Source: Alphaproteobacteria bacterium (GTDB taxonomy: Bacteria; Pseudomonadota; Alphaproteobacteria; Rhizobiales; Aestuariivirgaceae). Taken from it: a stretch of 45,271 nucleotides of DNA. Below the pieces are notes generated by a model. That model had not been told where the DNA came from. It did not search any database and saw only the letters and a list, made by a program, of their open reading frames with translations. Numbering within the stretch: the first letter of the stretch is position 1; the number at the start of each line of letters is the position of its first letter. This document shows positions 32,905 to 42,912 of this stretch, one piece after another. The position numbers were made by a program, and so were the translations under genes. The DNA is taken from the NCBI GenBank assembly GCA_028868255.1, contig JAGWUY010000003.1:1-45271 (forward strand). The letters are read 5' to 3'.

Positions 32905-33003
32905 CCTCACCCTGAGGTGCACTGCGAAGAAGGGCCTCGAAGGGCCGCCATCAGGACGGCTATGCTTCGAGGCATTGCTAACACAATGCGCCTCAACATG
33001 AGG
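32905..33003. repeat. Rhizobial-type intergenic palindromic element
   Basis: A 99-bp nested inverted repeat fills the gap between the secreted-protein gene and serA. The outer arms CCTCACCCTGAGGTGC and GCGCCTCAACATGAGG pair imperfectly, and the inner GCCTCGAA (32934-32941) pairs perfectly with TTCGAGGC (32966-32973). This composition matches the frequent CCTCA...GCCTCGAA...TGAGG elements of Rhizobiales, recalled from memory. It may also end both convergent transcripts. Confidence 0.65.
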
Positions 33004-33012
33004 ATTTAAGCT

Positions 33013-34599
33013 TCAAAACCGTAACTGCTTCACTTGCACCACATTGGGCACTTTGCCCACTTGGTCCATCACCTGTTGTGGCACTTTTCCATCCGTCTCA
33101 ATGATGCTGATGGCATCGCCCCCCATGGCCAATCGGCCAAGGTGGAACGTGCCCATGTTGATACCGGCCTCGCCTAACAACGTTCCCACCCGGCCTACAA
33201 AGCCCGGCTTGTCATTGTTGGTGATATACAGCATGTGCGGGCCAAAATTGCATTCCAGTTCAATGCCTTTGATCTGGATGATGCGGGGGCGGCCATCTCC
33301 AAACACCGTGCCCGCTACTGACCGCTCATACTTGTCAGTCTTAATGGTGATGCGGATATAGGTTTCATAAGCGCCGCGCTTGGTTTGCTTCACCTCATCC
33401 ACTTTAATGCCGCGCTCTTTCGCCACCACAGGCGCAGACACCATATTGATCGTGCCCATCTGTTCCTTCAGAATTCCAGCAACAGCAGCAGATGTCAGTG
33501 CGCGCGTATTCATCTCGCCCACATCGCCGGCATATTCAATCACCACACCTTTGATGTCAGAGTCAGTCAGCTGCCCTGCAAAGCTGCCCAGTTTTTCGGC
33601 CAGCGCAACAAAGGGCTTGAGACGCGGCGCTTCTTCCGCGCTGATGGATGGCATGTTGAGCGCATTGCTCACAGCGCCCTTCACCAGGTAATCCGCCATT
33701 TGCTCGGCCACTTGCAGCGCCACATTCTCCTGCGCCTCACCTGTCGAAGCGCCCAAATGGGGAGTCGCCACCACATTGTCGAGTGCAAACAACTTATGTT
33801 CTGTCGCAGGCTCCGTCACAAACACATCAAGGGCTGCCCCCGCCACATGCTTGGAGATCAGCGCATCGTAAAGAGCATCTTCATCCACCAAGCCACCACG
33901 CGCACAGTTGATAATGCGCACACCTTTCTTGCATTTTGCAAGAGCAGCAGCGTCAACGATGTTTCGGGTTTTTTCCACCAGTGGCGTATGCAGCGTGATG
34001 AAGTCTGAGCGCTTCCAGATCTGCTCAAGCTCCACCTTCTCGACGCCCAGCTCTACAGCGCGTTCAGCAGACAAGAAGGGATCAAAAGCAATCACCTTCA
34101 TCTTCAAGCCCAATGCGCGGTCCGCCACGATAGAGCCGATATTGCCGCAGCCGATAATACCTAGCGTTTTGTTGAAAAGCTCAACACCCATAAAGCGGTT
34201 CTTCTCCCACTTGCCTTGATGTGTGGAGGCGTTGGCTTCAGGGATTTGCCGCGCCAGCGCCATCATCATCGAAAGAGCGTGTTCAGCAGTGGTGATGGCA
34301 TTGCCGAAAGGTGTGTTCATCACCACAATGCCACGCTGCGTGGCAGCCGGAATATCCACATTGTCCACGCCAATGCCAGCGCGGCCAATCACTTTAAGCT
34401 TCGTCGCCGCTTCCAAAATTTTGGGTGAAACTTTGGTGGCCGAACGGATAGCCAAACCATCATACTCACCAATCTTGGCCAGCAAGGCATCCTTGTCCTT
34501 GCCAAGATCAGGCAGATAATCAACGTCAACGCCGCGGTCGCGGAAAATTTGGACAGCAGTTTCAGAAAGCTTGTCAGAAACAAGAACACGAGGGGCCAT
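33013..34599 (-). CDS. serA: D-3-phosphoglycerate dehydrogenase SerA
   Basis: First enzyme of serine synthesis, 528 aa, the long bacterial form. The N-terminal catalytic/NAD domain has GRAGIGVDNVDIPAATQRGI, GIIGCGNIGSIVADRALG, INCARGGLVDEDAL with the catalytic Arg, and TPHLGASTGEAQENVA with the catalytic His. An intervening domain (~320-450) and a C-terminal ACT domain (HMLYITNNDKPGFVGRVGTL) provide likely serine or other effector sensing. It is downstream of serC on the same strand, 116 bases apart, with a palindromic element between them. Confidence 0.97.
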   Translation of the reverse strand: MAPRVLVSDKLSETAVQIFRDRGVDVDYLPDLGKDKDALLAKIGEYDGLAIRSATKVSPKILEAATKLKVIGRAGIGVDNVDIPAATQRGIVVMNTPFGNAITTAEHALSMMMALARQIPEANASTHQGKWEKNRFMGVELFNKTLGIIGCGNIGSIVADRALGLKMKVIAFDPFLSAERAVELGVEKVELEQIWKRSDFITLHTPLVEKTRNIVDAAALAKCKKGVRIINCARGGLVDEDALYDALISKHVAGAALDVFVTEPATEHKLFALDNVVATPHLGASTGEAQENVALQVAEQMADYLVKGAVSNALNMPSISAEEAPRLKPFVALAEKLGSFAGQLTDSDIKGVVIEYAGDVGEMNTRALTSAAVAGILKEQMGTINMVSAPVVAKERGIKVDEVKQTKRGAYETYIRITIKTDKYERSVAGTVFGDGRPRIIQIKGIELECNFGPHMLYITNNDKPGFVGRVGTLLGEAGINMGTFHLGRLAMGGDAISIIETDGKVPQQVMDQVGKVPNVVQVKQLRF

Positions 34600-34630
34600 G
34601 GGTCATCCTACTCCAATGATTTTTTTTGAT

Positions 34631-34705
34631 CGTCATGCCCGCGAAGGCGGGCATCTGTGTTTTTAAAAAGAGGAAACGGGGATTCCCGCCTACGCGGGAA
34701 TGACG
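34631..34705. repeat. Proteobacterial palindromic element in the serC-serA gap
   Basis: Two hairpins, GCCCGCGAAGGCGGGC and TTCCCGCCTACGCGGGAA, are bounded by CGTCA (34631-34635) and TGACG (34701-34705). This is the CGTCATxCCCGCGAAxGCGGG element common in proteobacterial intergenic DNA. It lies inside the likely serC-serA transcript, where it could uncouple or stabilise the parts. Confidence 0.7.
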
Positions 34706-34715
34706 GCAGGGTATC

Positions 34716-35843
34716 TTAAGCTTGCTTGGCTTTTGCATAGGCCCAGTCCAGCCATGGCATCAGCGCCGCAACGTCCGATGTCTCAACCGTTGCTCCACAC
34801 CAAATGCGAAGTCCGGCGGGCGCATCGCGATAAGCGCCAATGTCATAAGCCACATTTTCGGCTTCCAGCAGCTTCACCATCTTCTTCGGCACTTCAGCCG
34901 AACCATCCAATGTCAAACACACAGATGTGTTGGAGCGCGTTTCAGGAACCTTGGCCAGATGATGCGCGAAGTTTGACGTCGCCACCCAAGCATCAATTAC
35001 CGCCGCGTTGGCGTCTGCGCGCTTGCGCAAGCCCGCAAGACCGCCCACAGACTGAGCCCATTCCAGCGCCATCACGTAATCTTCCACGCAGAGCATCGAA
35101 GGCGTATTGATCGTCTCACCTTCAAAAATGCCGTCGATCAATTTACCACCCGACGTGAGGCGAAAAATCTTAGGGAGAGGCCATGCCGGCACGTAGGATT
35201 CAAGCCGCGCCACAGCGCGGGGTGAAAGGATGATAACACCATGTGCCCCCTCCCCGCCCAAAACCTTCTGCCAAGAGAAGGTTACCACGTCCAGCTTGGC
35301 AAAATCCATGTGCTGCGCGAACGCCGCAGATGTGGCATCGCAAATGGTAAGGCCATTACGGTCAGCGGGAATGAAGTCGGCGTTCGGCACACGCACGCCA
35401 GAGGTGGTGCCATTCCAGGTGAATACTACATCACCATCAAAATTGATCTGCGAGAGGTCTGGCAACTCGCCATACGGCGCTAAAATCTTGCGGGCATCTT
35501 TCAGCTTCAGCTGTTTCACAACATCCGAAACCCAACCCTCGCCAAAGCTCTCCCACGCCACCATGTCCACCGGCCGCGCACCCAGCAACGACCACAGTGC
35601 CATTTCAACAGCGCCGGTGTCAGAGGCAGGCACAATGCCGATTTTATAGTCAGCAGGAACGCCCAGCACTTCACGCGTCAGCGTGATCGCCTTCTTCAGT
35701 CGCGCCTTGCCAAGGCCGGAGCGATGCGAACGCCCAAGAACAGCATTTTCAAGGTGTTGAGGTGTCCAGCCCGGAAACTTCGCACAGGGGCCAGAAGAAA
35801 AATTAGCGCAAACGGGCTTAATGCCCGGCTTCATATCTGTCAT
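34716..35843 (-). CDS. serC: Phosphoserine aminotransferase SerC
   Basis: PLP-dependent enzyme of 375 aa, second step of serine synthesis and also used in pyridoxine synthesis. It has [16 protein letters not shown] at the N-terminus as in the alphaproteobacterial/archaeal type, [39 protein letters not shown], and the PLP Lys in [17 protein letters not shown] choose ATG 35843 (MTDMKPG) because GGAG sits six bases before it; ATG 35855 lies within the leader hairpin. It is followed by serA. Confidence 0.96.
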   Translation of the reverse strand: MTDMKPGIKPVCANFSSGPCAKFPGWTPQHLENAVLGRSHRSGLGKARLKKAITLTREVLGVPADYKIGIVPASDTGAVEMALWSLLGARPVDMVAWESFGEGWVSDVVKQLKLKDARKILAPYGELPDLSQINFDGDVVFTWNGTTSGVRVPNADFIPADRNGLTICDATSAAFAQHMDFAKLDVVTFSWQKVLGGEGAHGVIILSPRAVARLESYVPAWPLPKIFRLTSGGKLIDGIFEGETINTPSMLCVEDYVMALEWAQSVGGLAGLRKRADANAAVIDAWVATSNFAHHLAKVPETRSNTSVCLTLDGSAEVPKKMVKLLEAENVAYDIGAYRDAPAGLRIWCGATVETSDVAALMPWLDWAYAKAKQA

Positions 35844-35851
35844 TTTGATCT

Positions 35852-35899
35852 CCATCCTTACAGATGGGAAGGCCCTCGGTGGGGAGGGCTCGCCCGAGG
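35852..35899 (-). promoter_or_regulatory. Structured serC leader (candidate serC RNA motif)
   Basis: On the minus strand two hairpins precede serC. CCTCGG/CCGAGG encloses a 14-base loop (35874-35899). CCATC/GATGG (35852-35867) has its 3' arm running into the GGAG ribosome-binding site. A conserved serC RNA motif upstream of serC was described in alphaproteobacteria together with SAM-II; position and hairpin-over-RBS layout fit. I did not match it to a covariance model. The ligand, if any, is unknown. Confidence 0.45.
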
Positions 35900-35939
35900 A
35901 CGCAAATGACAGAAAAAAGGTCGCAATGCAAGTCTGTTT

Positions 35940-36350
35940 TCAACAGCCAAGTTTAATCCAAGCTGATTTCAACACGTCCTCGAAGACAGCAAGATTCACA
36001 TCATTTAAGGACTTCACATAAAGGCAACCTTTACCTGCCTTGTGTTTACCCAAATTTTCCAGGTTGCGCGTTGAAGCTGACAAACCATAAATCGCAATCT
36101 TGCCCACGCGTGCGCTGAGGCCAAGCCTGCACATTTCCCCCTCGCGCCCGCTGTCATAGCGATAGACATAGCTGCCAAAACCGATGATGGACGGCCCCCA
36201 CATTTTTGGTGGAACGCCGGAAATCCTTTCCATCAAGGCAACAAGCGCCGCCACGTCCTGCTTCTGCTTTTCATCCCGAACAGAAGCAATGTATGAAGCG
36301 ACACTTGCATCCGTAACTGCCGTTTTGAGGTTTGCTTTCACCATTTTCAT
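35940..36350 (-). CDS. DUF1801 domain protein
   Basis: Small cytoplasmic protein of 136 aa with the DUF1801 (YdhG-like) pattern: ASVASYIASVRDEKQKQDVA, LMERISGVPPKMWGPSIIGF, GLSARVGKIAIYGLS, and YVKSLNDVNLAVFEDVLKSA. The function is unknown in the family. AGAGG precedes ATG 36350. It ends about 40 bases before the serC leader, so serC may be partly read from its promoter. No anomaly. Confidence 0.88.
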   Translation of the reverse strand: MKMVKANLKTAVTDASVASYIASVRDEKQKQDVAALVALMERISGVPPKMWGPSIIGFGSYVYRYDSGREGEMCRLGLSARVGKIAIYGLSASTRNLENLGKHKAGKGCLYVKSLNDVNLAVFEDVLKSAWIKLGC

Positions 36351-36393
36351 TGACCTCTAAAGTGTTTTGAAAAACAGGTTCAATTTAATAGAT

Positions 36394-36936
36394 TCACTTG
36401 CGCTGCACCGACCAGACTTTTAGCTCCCAACATCGACCTGTTGCGCTCGTCAACTGAAAATCACGCTCGGGATTCCGTAGCATTCCAAGCCGTGCCATCA
36501 ACACCTTTGAGCGCAGATTATTTTCAGTGGTATAGGCCCAAACATCATTCACATTTGTGTTTTGAAAAGCATGGCCAAGTGCGGCGGACGAGGCCTCAAA
36601 TGCAAACCCCTGCCCCCATGCAGAGCGCACAAAGCGCCATCCAATCTCGACATGAATGCCGGGCGGTGGCACCTCGTCAGCATGCCGCAACACACCTGCC
36701 AGACCGAGGAATTGGCCTGACAAATCTTCAACAGCCCAGCGCGAAATTCCGTCACGGTGATAGGCCGCCACATAACGGTCAAAGGCCTTGCGTGTTTGTT
36801 CATGCGACCAAACACCGCCCAAATTGGCCATCACGTCCGGGTCGCAATGCATCGCCGCCAGTGGTTCAAAATGACGCTCTTCCAACGCAAACAGATTCAG
36901 CCGTTGCGTCCTTAAAATCAGCGTTTCAATACCCAC
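36394..36936 (-). CDS. GNAT-family N-acetyltransferase (RimJ/RimL-like)
   Basis: Cytoplasmic acetyltransferase of 180 aa. It opens LILRTQRLNLFALEERHFEP, as in the RimJ/RimL subgroup. The acetyl-CoA region is EIGWRFVRSAWGQGFAFEAS, with VRSAWGQGFA in place of the usual RxxGxG/A loop. VWAYTTENNLRSKVLMARLG follows. The substrate is unknown. The start appears to be GTG 36936 (MGIETLILRT); no clear Shine-Dalgarno is present. It lies between the DUF1801 and dienelactone-hydrolase genes, all on the minus strand. Confidence 0.88.
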   Translation of the reverse strand: MGIETLILRTQRLNLFALEERHFEPLAAMHCDPDVMANLGGVWSHEQTRKAFDRYVAAYHRDGISRWAVEDLSGQFLGLAGVLRHADEVPPPGIHVEIGWRFVRSAWGQGFAFEASSAALGHAFQNTNVNDVWAYTTENNLRSKVLMARLGMLRNPERDFQLTSATGRCWELKVWSVQRK

Positions 36937-36960
36937 AAGACTAGCCCGCTTTTCTCACAG

Positions 36961-37635
36961 TCATTTTGCCAAATGATATTTAAAGAACCCCAGCATCCGC
37001 CCCCAAGCCAGTTCGGCTGTGGCGCGGTCATGGGCATCTCGCTGCTCATTCATAAAGGCATGATGGGCGTCATAGCGAAACAGATCGGCCTTGATCCCCG
37101 CGGCTTTAAGCGCCACCTCAAATTCATCAAGTTGTGCAGGAGATGGATAATCATCGTGGTTTGAAAAATGTCCTTGCAGCGGAATCTTCAAATCCGAAGG
37201 CTTGAAAAACTGTGCCGGCGGCATGCCATAAAATGGCACTGCTGCCGAAAACTCTGGCACATGCGCAGCGCTCAAAATTGTGACCGTCCCACCCATGCAA
37301 AACCCAGTGATTCCCACCTTGGGGCTGGACTTGAGAAGATATTGCGCCGCACCGCGCACCACCTGACTAAACGCATCCTGAAAATTGAGCGACTGCATTT
37401 CCTTCATAGCGGCCGCGGCATCGTGATATGGCACAACAGTCCCAGCATAAAGATCAGGCGCCAAGGCATCATAGCCAGCAAGGGCAAAACGATCGCAAAT
37501 TCCTTTAATCTGGTCCTGCAGGCCCCACCACTCCTGAATGACAACAACAGCTGGCGCATGGTCGTTGCCAGCCTTTGCGAGGTAGCCTTCAGTTTTCTTG
37601 CCGTCAACGCGTGGAAATGAAATCCGTGTACCCAT
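36961..37635 (-). CDS. Dienelactone hydrolase-family protein
   Basis: Alpha/beta-hydrolase of 224 aa, cytoplasmic. The catalytic triad is visible: Cys in VGITGFCMGGTVT, Asp in HFSNHDDYPSPAQ and His in RYDAHHAFMNEQR. EWWGLQDQIKGICDRFALAG is also typical. Family members open dienelactones in chloroaromatic breakdown, but most chromosomal copies have unknown substrates, and no ring-cleavage genes are near. A strong AAGGAGA site precedes ATG 37635. Confidence 0.92.
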   Translation of the reverse strand: MGTRISFPRVDGKKTEGYLAKAGNDHAPAVVVIQEWWGLQDQIKGICDRFALAGYDALAPDLYAGTVVPYHDAAAAMKEMQSLNFQDAFSQVVRGAAQYLLKSSPKVGITGFCMGGTVTILSAAHVPEFSAAVPFYGMPPAQFFKPSDLKIPLQGHFSNHDDYPSPAQLDEFEVALKAAGIKADLFRYDAHHAFMNEQRDAHDRATAELAWGRMLGFFKYHLAK

Positions 37636-37674
37636 ATTGATGTCTCCTTAGAATTGATCATAGCGCACAATAGA

Positions 37675-37708
37675 AAACGCGTCACCAGCCTTGGCCAGTA
37701 ACGCGTTT
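37675..37708 (-). terminator. Rho-independent terminator of the outer-membrane protein gene
   Basis: On the minus strand AAACGCGTTACTGGCC pairs with GGCTGGTGACGCGTTT, a 16-bp stem with a few G-T pairs, ending in TTTT. It lies 25 bases after the beta-barrel gene's stop and before the next gene's ribosome-binding site. Confidence 0.8.
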
Positions 37709-37732
37709 CTTGAGATCACACTCGATCGTGGA

Positions 37733-38296
37733 TCAGAACTTAAAGCGCAAACCTGCGGTCACAGAATGATCGACAGCATCATCACCAGCAATCATGATGT
37801 CCTTGAAGTGATAACCCACATCGAGTGCCAGATTGTTAGTCATATCCATGCTAACGCCAGCCGTCGCACCAATTGCAACACCCTGATCATTCACACCAAT
37901 ACCAGCACGGTTCACCCAGCCATAACCGGCGCCTACACCCACATAAGGTGTAATAGGTGAATCATTCTTCCAGTCAAAATACACATTGCCCATCACATCC
38001 GCGGTGCTCAGTGTGGCACCGGGAGCAACATTGTAGTTGCTTGTCCAATTGCCGGTCACGTCAGCACGAAAATTATCGCTGAACTGATAACCAAAACCGC
38101 CACCGCCATTAAACGCCCAAACATTGGCTGGTGCTGGCGATGTCAAGTAATTGGCACCCAGATCACCACGCAAATAAAAGCCTGTCATCGTCGAGGCTTC
38201 ACTTGGCACATAGGCATTATTGTCAGCAGCCTGGGCTGCAACAGCCAGCGGCAAAGTTACAACGCCAGCCAACATCATCAATTTAAAAAACTTCAT
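37733..38296 (-). CDS. Outer-membrane beta-barrel protein (Omp25/OmpA-barrel type)
   Basis: Exported barrel of 187 aa. The signal peptide is LMMLAGVVTLPLAVAAQAA. Alternating strands follow: GFYLRGDLGANYL, FGYQFSDNFRADVTGNW, ITPYVGVGAGYGWVN, VAIGATAGVSMDMTNNLALDVGYHF. It ends in aromatic Phe (TAGLRFKF), the usual barrel-insertion signal. It fits the small eight-stranded porin-like surface antigens of Rhizobiales. ATG 38296 follows GAGG; the longer frame has no signal peptide. It is followed by a strong terminator, so it is probably monocistronic and highly expressed. Confidence 0.88.
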   Translation of the reverse strand: MKFFKLMMLAGVVTLPLAVAAQAADNNAYVPSEASTMTGFYLRGDLGANYLTSPAPANVWAFNGGGGFGYQFSDNFRADVTGNWTSNYNVAPGATLSTADVMGNVYFDWKNDSPITPYVGVGAGYGWVNRAGIGVNDQGVAIGATAGVSMDMTNNLALDVGYHFKDIMIAGDDAVDHSVTAGLRFKF

Positions 38297-38495
38297 TTTG
38301 AAACCTCGCTTACAAACCATCCCGTTAGATGAGAACATCATGGTCGCCGGTTGTGGTGCGAGGCGGGCGAGAAAATGGCTAAAATGTGAAGCATCTCTCT
38401 TGTTGCGGAAATACAACAATTTTTGCTTCGTTTTGGAACAAGCTGTTTAAAATTGCCCCAGATAAATTAACGATAATTCAAATCGGGTAAATGGG

Positions 38496-39842
38496 TCACG
38501 CGGCAGACTTGGCAATCACACCACAGAGATCATCTACGATTTTTTGAACAAGGCCTGCATCTTCGCCCTCCGCCATCACGCGGATCAACGGCTCGGTTCC
38601 GGAAGGGCGAATCACCAATCGACCGGTCTTGCCCAGCATGGCTTCAGCATCCTTAATTGCGGCCTGAACCTGTTGTTGCTCCAGCGGCTTGCCGCCAGAA
38701 AATTTAACGTTCTTCAAAACTTGAGGCAGGGGGTCAAACATCTTGCACACTTCACTCACCGGCTTGCCCTGGCGCACAACTTCGCCCAACACTTGCAAAG
38801 CCGCCAACAAGCCATCGCCCGTGGTCGCATAATCTGACATTACAATATGGCCAGATTGTTCCCCACCCACATTAAAACCATGCGCACGCATATGCTCCAC
38901 CACATAACGGTCACCCACCTTTGTGCGCGCCAATGTCAAACCCTGAGTTTGCATAAAGCGCTCAAGACCAAGATTCGACATGATGGTGGCAACCAAACCA
39001 CCGCCGCGCAAGGCGCCGCGCGCCGCAAAAGACGAAGCCACCAAGGCCATAATTTGATCGCCGTCAATAACATTGCCATTCTGATCGCAAATGATCACGC
39101 GGTCAGCATCGCCGTCCAATGCAATGCCAATATCGGCCCTCGTTTCGCGCACCTTCTGGCACATGGTCTCAGGATGCGTGGAACCACATTTGGCATTGAT
39201 ATTTGTGCCGTTCGGCTGGTCGCCGATCTGGATGATTTCAGCCCCCAACTCCCACAGTGCAGGCGGAGCAGTTTGATAGGCTGCACCATTGGCTGTATCG
39301 ATGACGATGCGCAGGCCCTCAAGGCCGGCATCGCCCACATAGGTCCGCTTGGCAAACTCCACATAGCGTGCCTTGGCATCTTCAATGCGCTTGGCCCGGC
39401 CAATATTATCCGATGATGCCAGAGTGATTTTAGCGGGACTCTCAATCAGCTCTTCAATCGCCAATTCTTGCTCATCCGAAAGCTTATATCCATCCGGCCC
39501 AAAGAACTTGATGCCATTGTCATAATAGGGGTTGTGTGAAGCCGAAATCATAACGCCCAAATCAGCCCGCATCGAACGCGTCAGCATCGCCACAGCTGGG
39601 GTGGGTGCAGGCCCAAACAAAAACACATCCATTCCAGAGGCCAGAAGACCCGCCGTCAAGGCTTGTTCAATCATATATCCGGAAAGTCTTGTATCCTTTC
39701 CGATCACTACGCGGTGCTTGTGACCGCCGCGCTTGTGCAACTGGCCTGCCGCCATGCCAATGCGCATCACCACATCAGGCGTCATCGCGCCCGCATTGGC
39801 TTTGCCGCGCACACCATCTGTTCCAAAATACTTCCGCGCCAT
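38496..39842 (-). CDS. glmM: Phosphoglucosamine mutase GlmM
   Basis: Mg-dependent mutase of 448 aa. It turns glucosamine-6-phosphate into glucosamine-1-phosphate for UDP-GlcNAc, hence peptidoglycan and lipopolysaccharide. It has [17 protein letters not shown] at the N-terminus, phospho-Ser in [20 protein letters not shown], the metal loop [22 protein letters not shown], and C-terminal [18 protein letters not shown] 39842 (MARKYFG) behind GGGG is preferred over 39851 and 39893. It is last in the cpoB-tilS-ftsH-folP-glmM run, 37 bases after folP. Confidence 0.98.
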   Translation of the reverse strand: MARKYFGTDGVRGKANAGAMTPDVVMRIGMAAGQLHKRGGHKHRVVIGKDTRLSGYMIEQALTAGLLASGMDVFLFGPAPTPAVAMLTRSMRADLGVMISASHNPYYDNGIKFFGPDGYKLSDEQELAIEELIESPAKITLASSDNIGRAKRIEDAKARYVEFAKRTYVGDAGLEGLRIVIDTANGAAYQTAPPALWELGAEIIQIGDQPNGTNINAKCGSTHPETMCQKVRETRADIGIALDGDADRVIICDQNGNVIDGDQIMALVASSFAARGALRGGGLVATIMSNLGLERFMQTQGLTLARTKVGDRYVVEHMRAHGFNVGGEQSGHIVMSDYATTGDGLLAALQVLGEVVRQGKPVSEVCKMFDPLPQVLKNVKFSGGKPLEQQQVQAAIKDAEAMLGKTGRLVIRPSGTEPLIRVMAEGEDAGLVQKIVDDLCGVIAKSAA

Positions 39843-39879
39843 AATCCCCATTACCCCTAAATCAGCAAGGCTACACGTA

Positions 39880-40968
39880 TTAAACGTCAGCACTTTCTGG
39901 ATTCAACCCCGCATTGAACATAGCTAAACTTTGAACGGTTTCCAGCACGTCATGCACGCGTAGTAAATGTGCACCCATCATGGCAGCTTGAAGCGCGCCG
40001 CCGATCGAGCCTGCCATGCGCTTGCCCGCCGTCTTTTCGCCAGTCACCGCACCCACAAAGCCCTTGCGTGAAAGCCCCACCAGCATGGCAACGCCCAGCC
40101 CATGATAAAGCGTCAATTGACGCATCACATCCAGATTGTGTCTAAAACTCTTTCCAAAACCAATGCCGGGGTCGACGCAAATCCGCGCCCGTTCAATGCC
40201 CGCAGCTTCTGCTTTGGCAATCAACGCCGCCAGCCCATCATAAACATCCAGCGCCACATCATCATATTTGGGGGCCAATTGCATGGTGCGTGGGTTGCCC
40301 TGCGCATGCATCAAAATCACCGGCACGTCACTGCGGGCCACCACGCCCGCACTGGCGGAGTCAAACTGCAAGGCAGAAACATCATTGATGATTTTAGCAC
40401 CGCACTTTGCGGCCTCAGCCATCAAGCTTGATTTGCGCGTATCAACAGAAACAATATGTTCATTCGCCAACGCTGCAATAACGGGCATTATGCGCTGCCG
40501 CTCTTCACCAAGCTGCACGTCATCAGAACCGGGGCGCGTCGATTCGCCCCCAATGTCCAAAATGTCAGCCCCCTGCTGTGCCAACAAACGCCCATGAGCG
40601 ATGGCTGCATCCGCAGCATCAAACTTGCCACCGTCAGAAAAACTGTCTGGCGTCACATTCACAATGCCCATGATGCGTGTTTGGTCGAGTGACAATCCTG
40701 CAACGTCAGGTCGGCGAGCGATGATGGCCTGTAGCAATCCATGAACTTTCAGCGCATCGCCAGAAATAATGCGCCGTGAAATGGATGCACCATCCCGAGA
40801 AATCACTTCAGCGGATTGGAAGCCAATATGTGGCAGGCCCCCGAGTGAAAAAGCCAAACCGCGCATGATCATCTCACGCGCGTCTTGCCCAAACACCAGC
40901 CCCACAGGGCGAAGGTAAGTTTTGCTCAACGTTGCAATCTCAGGATTGCGCTTGCGGTTCCAATCCAC
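39880..40968 (-). CDS. folP: Dihydropteroate synthase FolP
   Basis: Folate-pathway enzyme joining p-aminobenzoate to a pterin, 362 aa. The core (~95-360) has [91 protein letters not shown] and [11 protein letters not shown]. An N-terminal extension of ~90 residues is longer than the E. coli enzyme but common in alphaproteobacteria as I recall. The GTG start at 40968 places the first 29 bases inside the end of ftsH, implying coupled translation; a later start is possible. Confidence 0.95.
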   Translation of the reverse strand: MDWNRKRNPEIATLSKTYLRPVGLVFGQDAREMIMRGLAFSLGGLPHIGFQSAEVISRDGASISRRIISGDALKVHGLLQAIIARRPDVAGLSLDQTRIMGIVNVTPDSFSDGGKFDAADAAIAHGRLLAQQGADILDIGGESTRPGSDDVQLGEERQRIMPVIAALANEHIVSVDTRKSSLMAEAAKCGAKIINDVSALQFDSASAGVVARSDVPVILMHAQGNPRTMQLAPKYDDVALDVYDGLAALIAKAEAAGIERARICVDPGIGFGKSFRHNLDVMRQLTLYHGLGVAMLVGLSRKGFVGAVTGEKTAGKRMAGSIGGALQAAMMGAHLLRVHDVLETVQSLAMFNAGLNPESADV

Positions 40969-42850
40969 CAGCGCGCTTGCCCGTGCGGGGCACGGTCGGC
41001 GTGTTGGCGGTAGGGCGGGTTTTCACCGGCTCATCGCGGGTGATCTTGCCACCTGCAAGAACCAGTTTCACTTCTTCACCTGACAGGGTTTCAAATTCAA
41101 GCAAAGCTTTTGAAACGGCATGCAAGCCATTGCGATATTTGGTCAAAATCTTTTTGGCTTTGGCTTCGCCGGCTTGGATCAGGTTACGCGTTTCAAGGTC
41201 AATCAACTTGGCTGTGTCTTCTGACAAGTTCTTGCTCTGGGTAACGCTGTGGCCCAAAAACACTTCTTGTTCATTGGCGCCATAGCGCACGCGGCCCAGC
41301 TTGTCGCTCATGCCCCATTCCATCACCATGGCACGCGCCAATGATGTGGCCATCTGAATATCGCCCACTGCACCATTGGTCACATTCTTCTCGCCACCGA
41401 GAATAAGCTCAGCTTCACGACCACCAAACAGCACAGCAAGACGAGATTCACACCATTCTTTGGAGTAACTATGGCGGTCACCTTCGGGCAGATTCATCGT
41501 CACACCAAGGGCACGACCACGTGGAATGATGGTGACCTTGTGAAGTGGGTCGTAAGGCACAGACAAACCAACAATAGCATGACCTGCTTCATGGTAAGCA
41601 GTGTTTTTGAGTTCAGCCGGGTTCATCACCAAAGAGCGGCGTTCGGCCCCCATCATCACTTTGTCTTTGGCATCTTCAAACTCGGCTTGCGTCACCATGC
41701 GTTTATTGCGACGTGCTGCCAGCAGTGCTGCTTCGTTCACCAGGTTGGCAAGATCAGCACCTGAAAAACCTGGCGTGCCCTTGGCAATCACCTTGGCATC
41801 AATATCTGGCGCCAATGGTACATTTTTCATATGCACGAGAAGAATCTGCTCACGGCCCTTCACATCAGGGTTGCCCACAGTGATTTGGCGGTCAAAACGG
41901 CCAGGGCGCAACAGCGCAGGATCCAGCACGTCAGGGCGGTTTGTAGCTGCTACAATAATCACGCCGTCATTCGCTTCAAAGCCATCCATCTCCACCAGCA
42001 ACTGGTTGAGTGTCTGCTCGCGCTCGTCATTGCCACCGCCAAGACCTGCACCCCGGTGACGGCCAACGGCATCAATTTCGTCAATGAAGATAATGCAAGG
42101 TGCATTCTTCTTGCCCTGCTCAAACATGTCGCGCACGCGGCTTGCACCCACGCCCACGAACATTTCAACAAAGTCAGAACCCGAAATGGTGAAGAACGGC
42201 ACACCAGCCTCGCCTGCAATGGCGCGCGCCAAAAGCGTTTTACCTGTGCCAGGTGGGCCAACAAGCAATGCGCCCTTAGGAATCTTGCCACCGAGACGTT
42301 GGAATTTTTGGGGGTCTTTCAAAAATTCCACAACTTCCTGCAAATCATCCTTGGCTTCGTCCACTCCAGCCACATCTTCGAAAGTCACGCGACCATGCTT
42401 TTCGGTTAGAAGCTTGGCTTTTGATTTACCAAATCCCATCGCCTTACCGCTGCCATTTTGCATTTGACGCATGAAGAAAAACCACACACCGCCCATCAGC
42501 AGCAGCGGAAGCCAGAACATGAGAAGGTTCGAGAAAATAGATTCGGTTTGCGGCGCCTTGAAATTAACGTCCACGCCCTTTGACTTCAAATTTGCAATAT
42601 CGGGATCAGTCAGAGGCGCGTAAGTGTCAAACACGGTTCCCGCACTGTCTTTGGCTGTGATGTTCGCACCACCATAACCTCCAGTGTAGGTCACACTCTT
42701 GATCGTGCCATCATTCACTTTCTTGAACAATTCCGAATAGGTCAACTCCTTGCTGCCCATGTGCAACGCCTGATTTTGGAACAGGCTGAACAACAGCACC
42801 AACAACAGGGCAATGACAATCCAAACAGCAAAATTGCGAAACTGGTTCAC
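40940..42850 (-). CDS. ftsH: ATP-dependent zinc metalloprotease FtsH
   Basis: Inner-membrane AAA+ protease of 636 aa. There are two N-terminal transmembrane helices ([33 protein letters not shown]) around a small periplasmic domain. The AAA module has Walker A GPPGTGKT, Walker [13 protein letters not shown], and the second region of homology [20 protein letters not shown]. The zinc protease motif is [10 protein letters not shown]. It degrades RpoH, LpxC and misassembled membrane proteins in model bacteria. Full length, no anomaly. It starts 62 bases after tilS. Confidence 0.98.
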   Translation of the reverse strand: MNQFRNFAVWIVIALLLVLLFSLFQNQALHMGSKELTYSELFKKVNDGTIKSVTYTGGYGGANITAKDSAGTVFDTYAPLTDPDIANLKSKGVDVNFKAPQTESIFSNLLMFWLPLLLMGGVWFFFMRQMQNGSGKAMGFGKSKAKLLTEKHGRVTFEDVAGVDEAKDDLQEVVEFLKDPQKFQRLGGKIPKGALLVGPPGTGKTLLARAIAGEAGVPFFTISGSDFVEMFVGVGASRVRDMFEQGKKNAPCIIFIDEIDAVGRHRGAGLGGGNDEREQTLNQLLVEMDGFEANDGVIIVAATNRPDVLDPALLRPGRFDRQITVGNPDVKGREQILLVHMKNVPLAPDIDAKVIAKGTPGFSGADLANLVNEAALLAARRNKRMVTQAEFEDAKDKVMMGAERRSLVMNPAELKNTAYHEAGHAIVGLSVPYDPLHKVTIIPRGRALGVTMNLPEGDRHSYSKEWCESRLAVLFGGREAELILGGEKNVTNGAVGDIQMATSLARAMVMEWGMSDKLGRVRYGANEQEVFLGHSVTQSKNLSEDTAKLIDLETRNLIQAGEAKAKKILTKYRNGLHAVSKALLEFETLSGEEVKLVLAGGKITRDEPVKTRPTANTPTVPRTGKRAGGLEPQAQS

Positions 42851-42912
42851 GTCGATCCTCGATTTCTGCCCGGCCCAAAATCAGGCCGATTAAGCACATT
42901 AGCTAAGAACAC

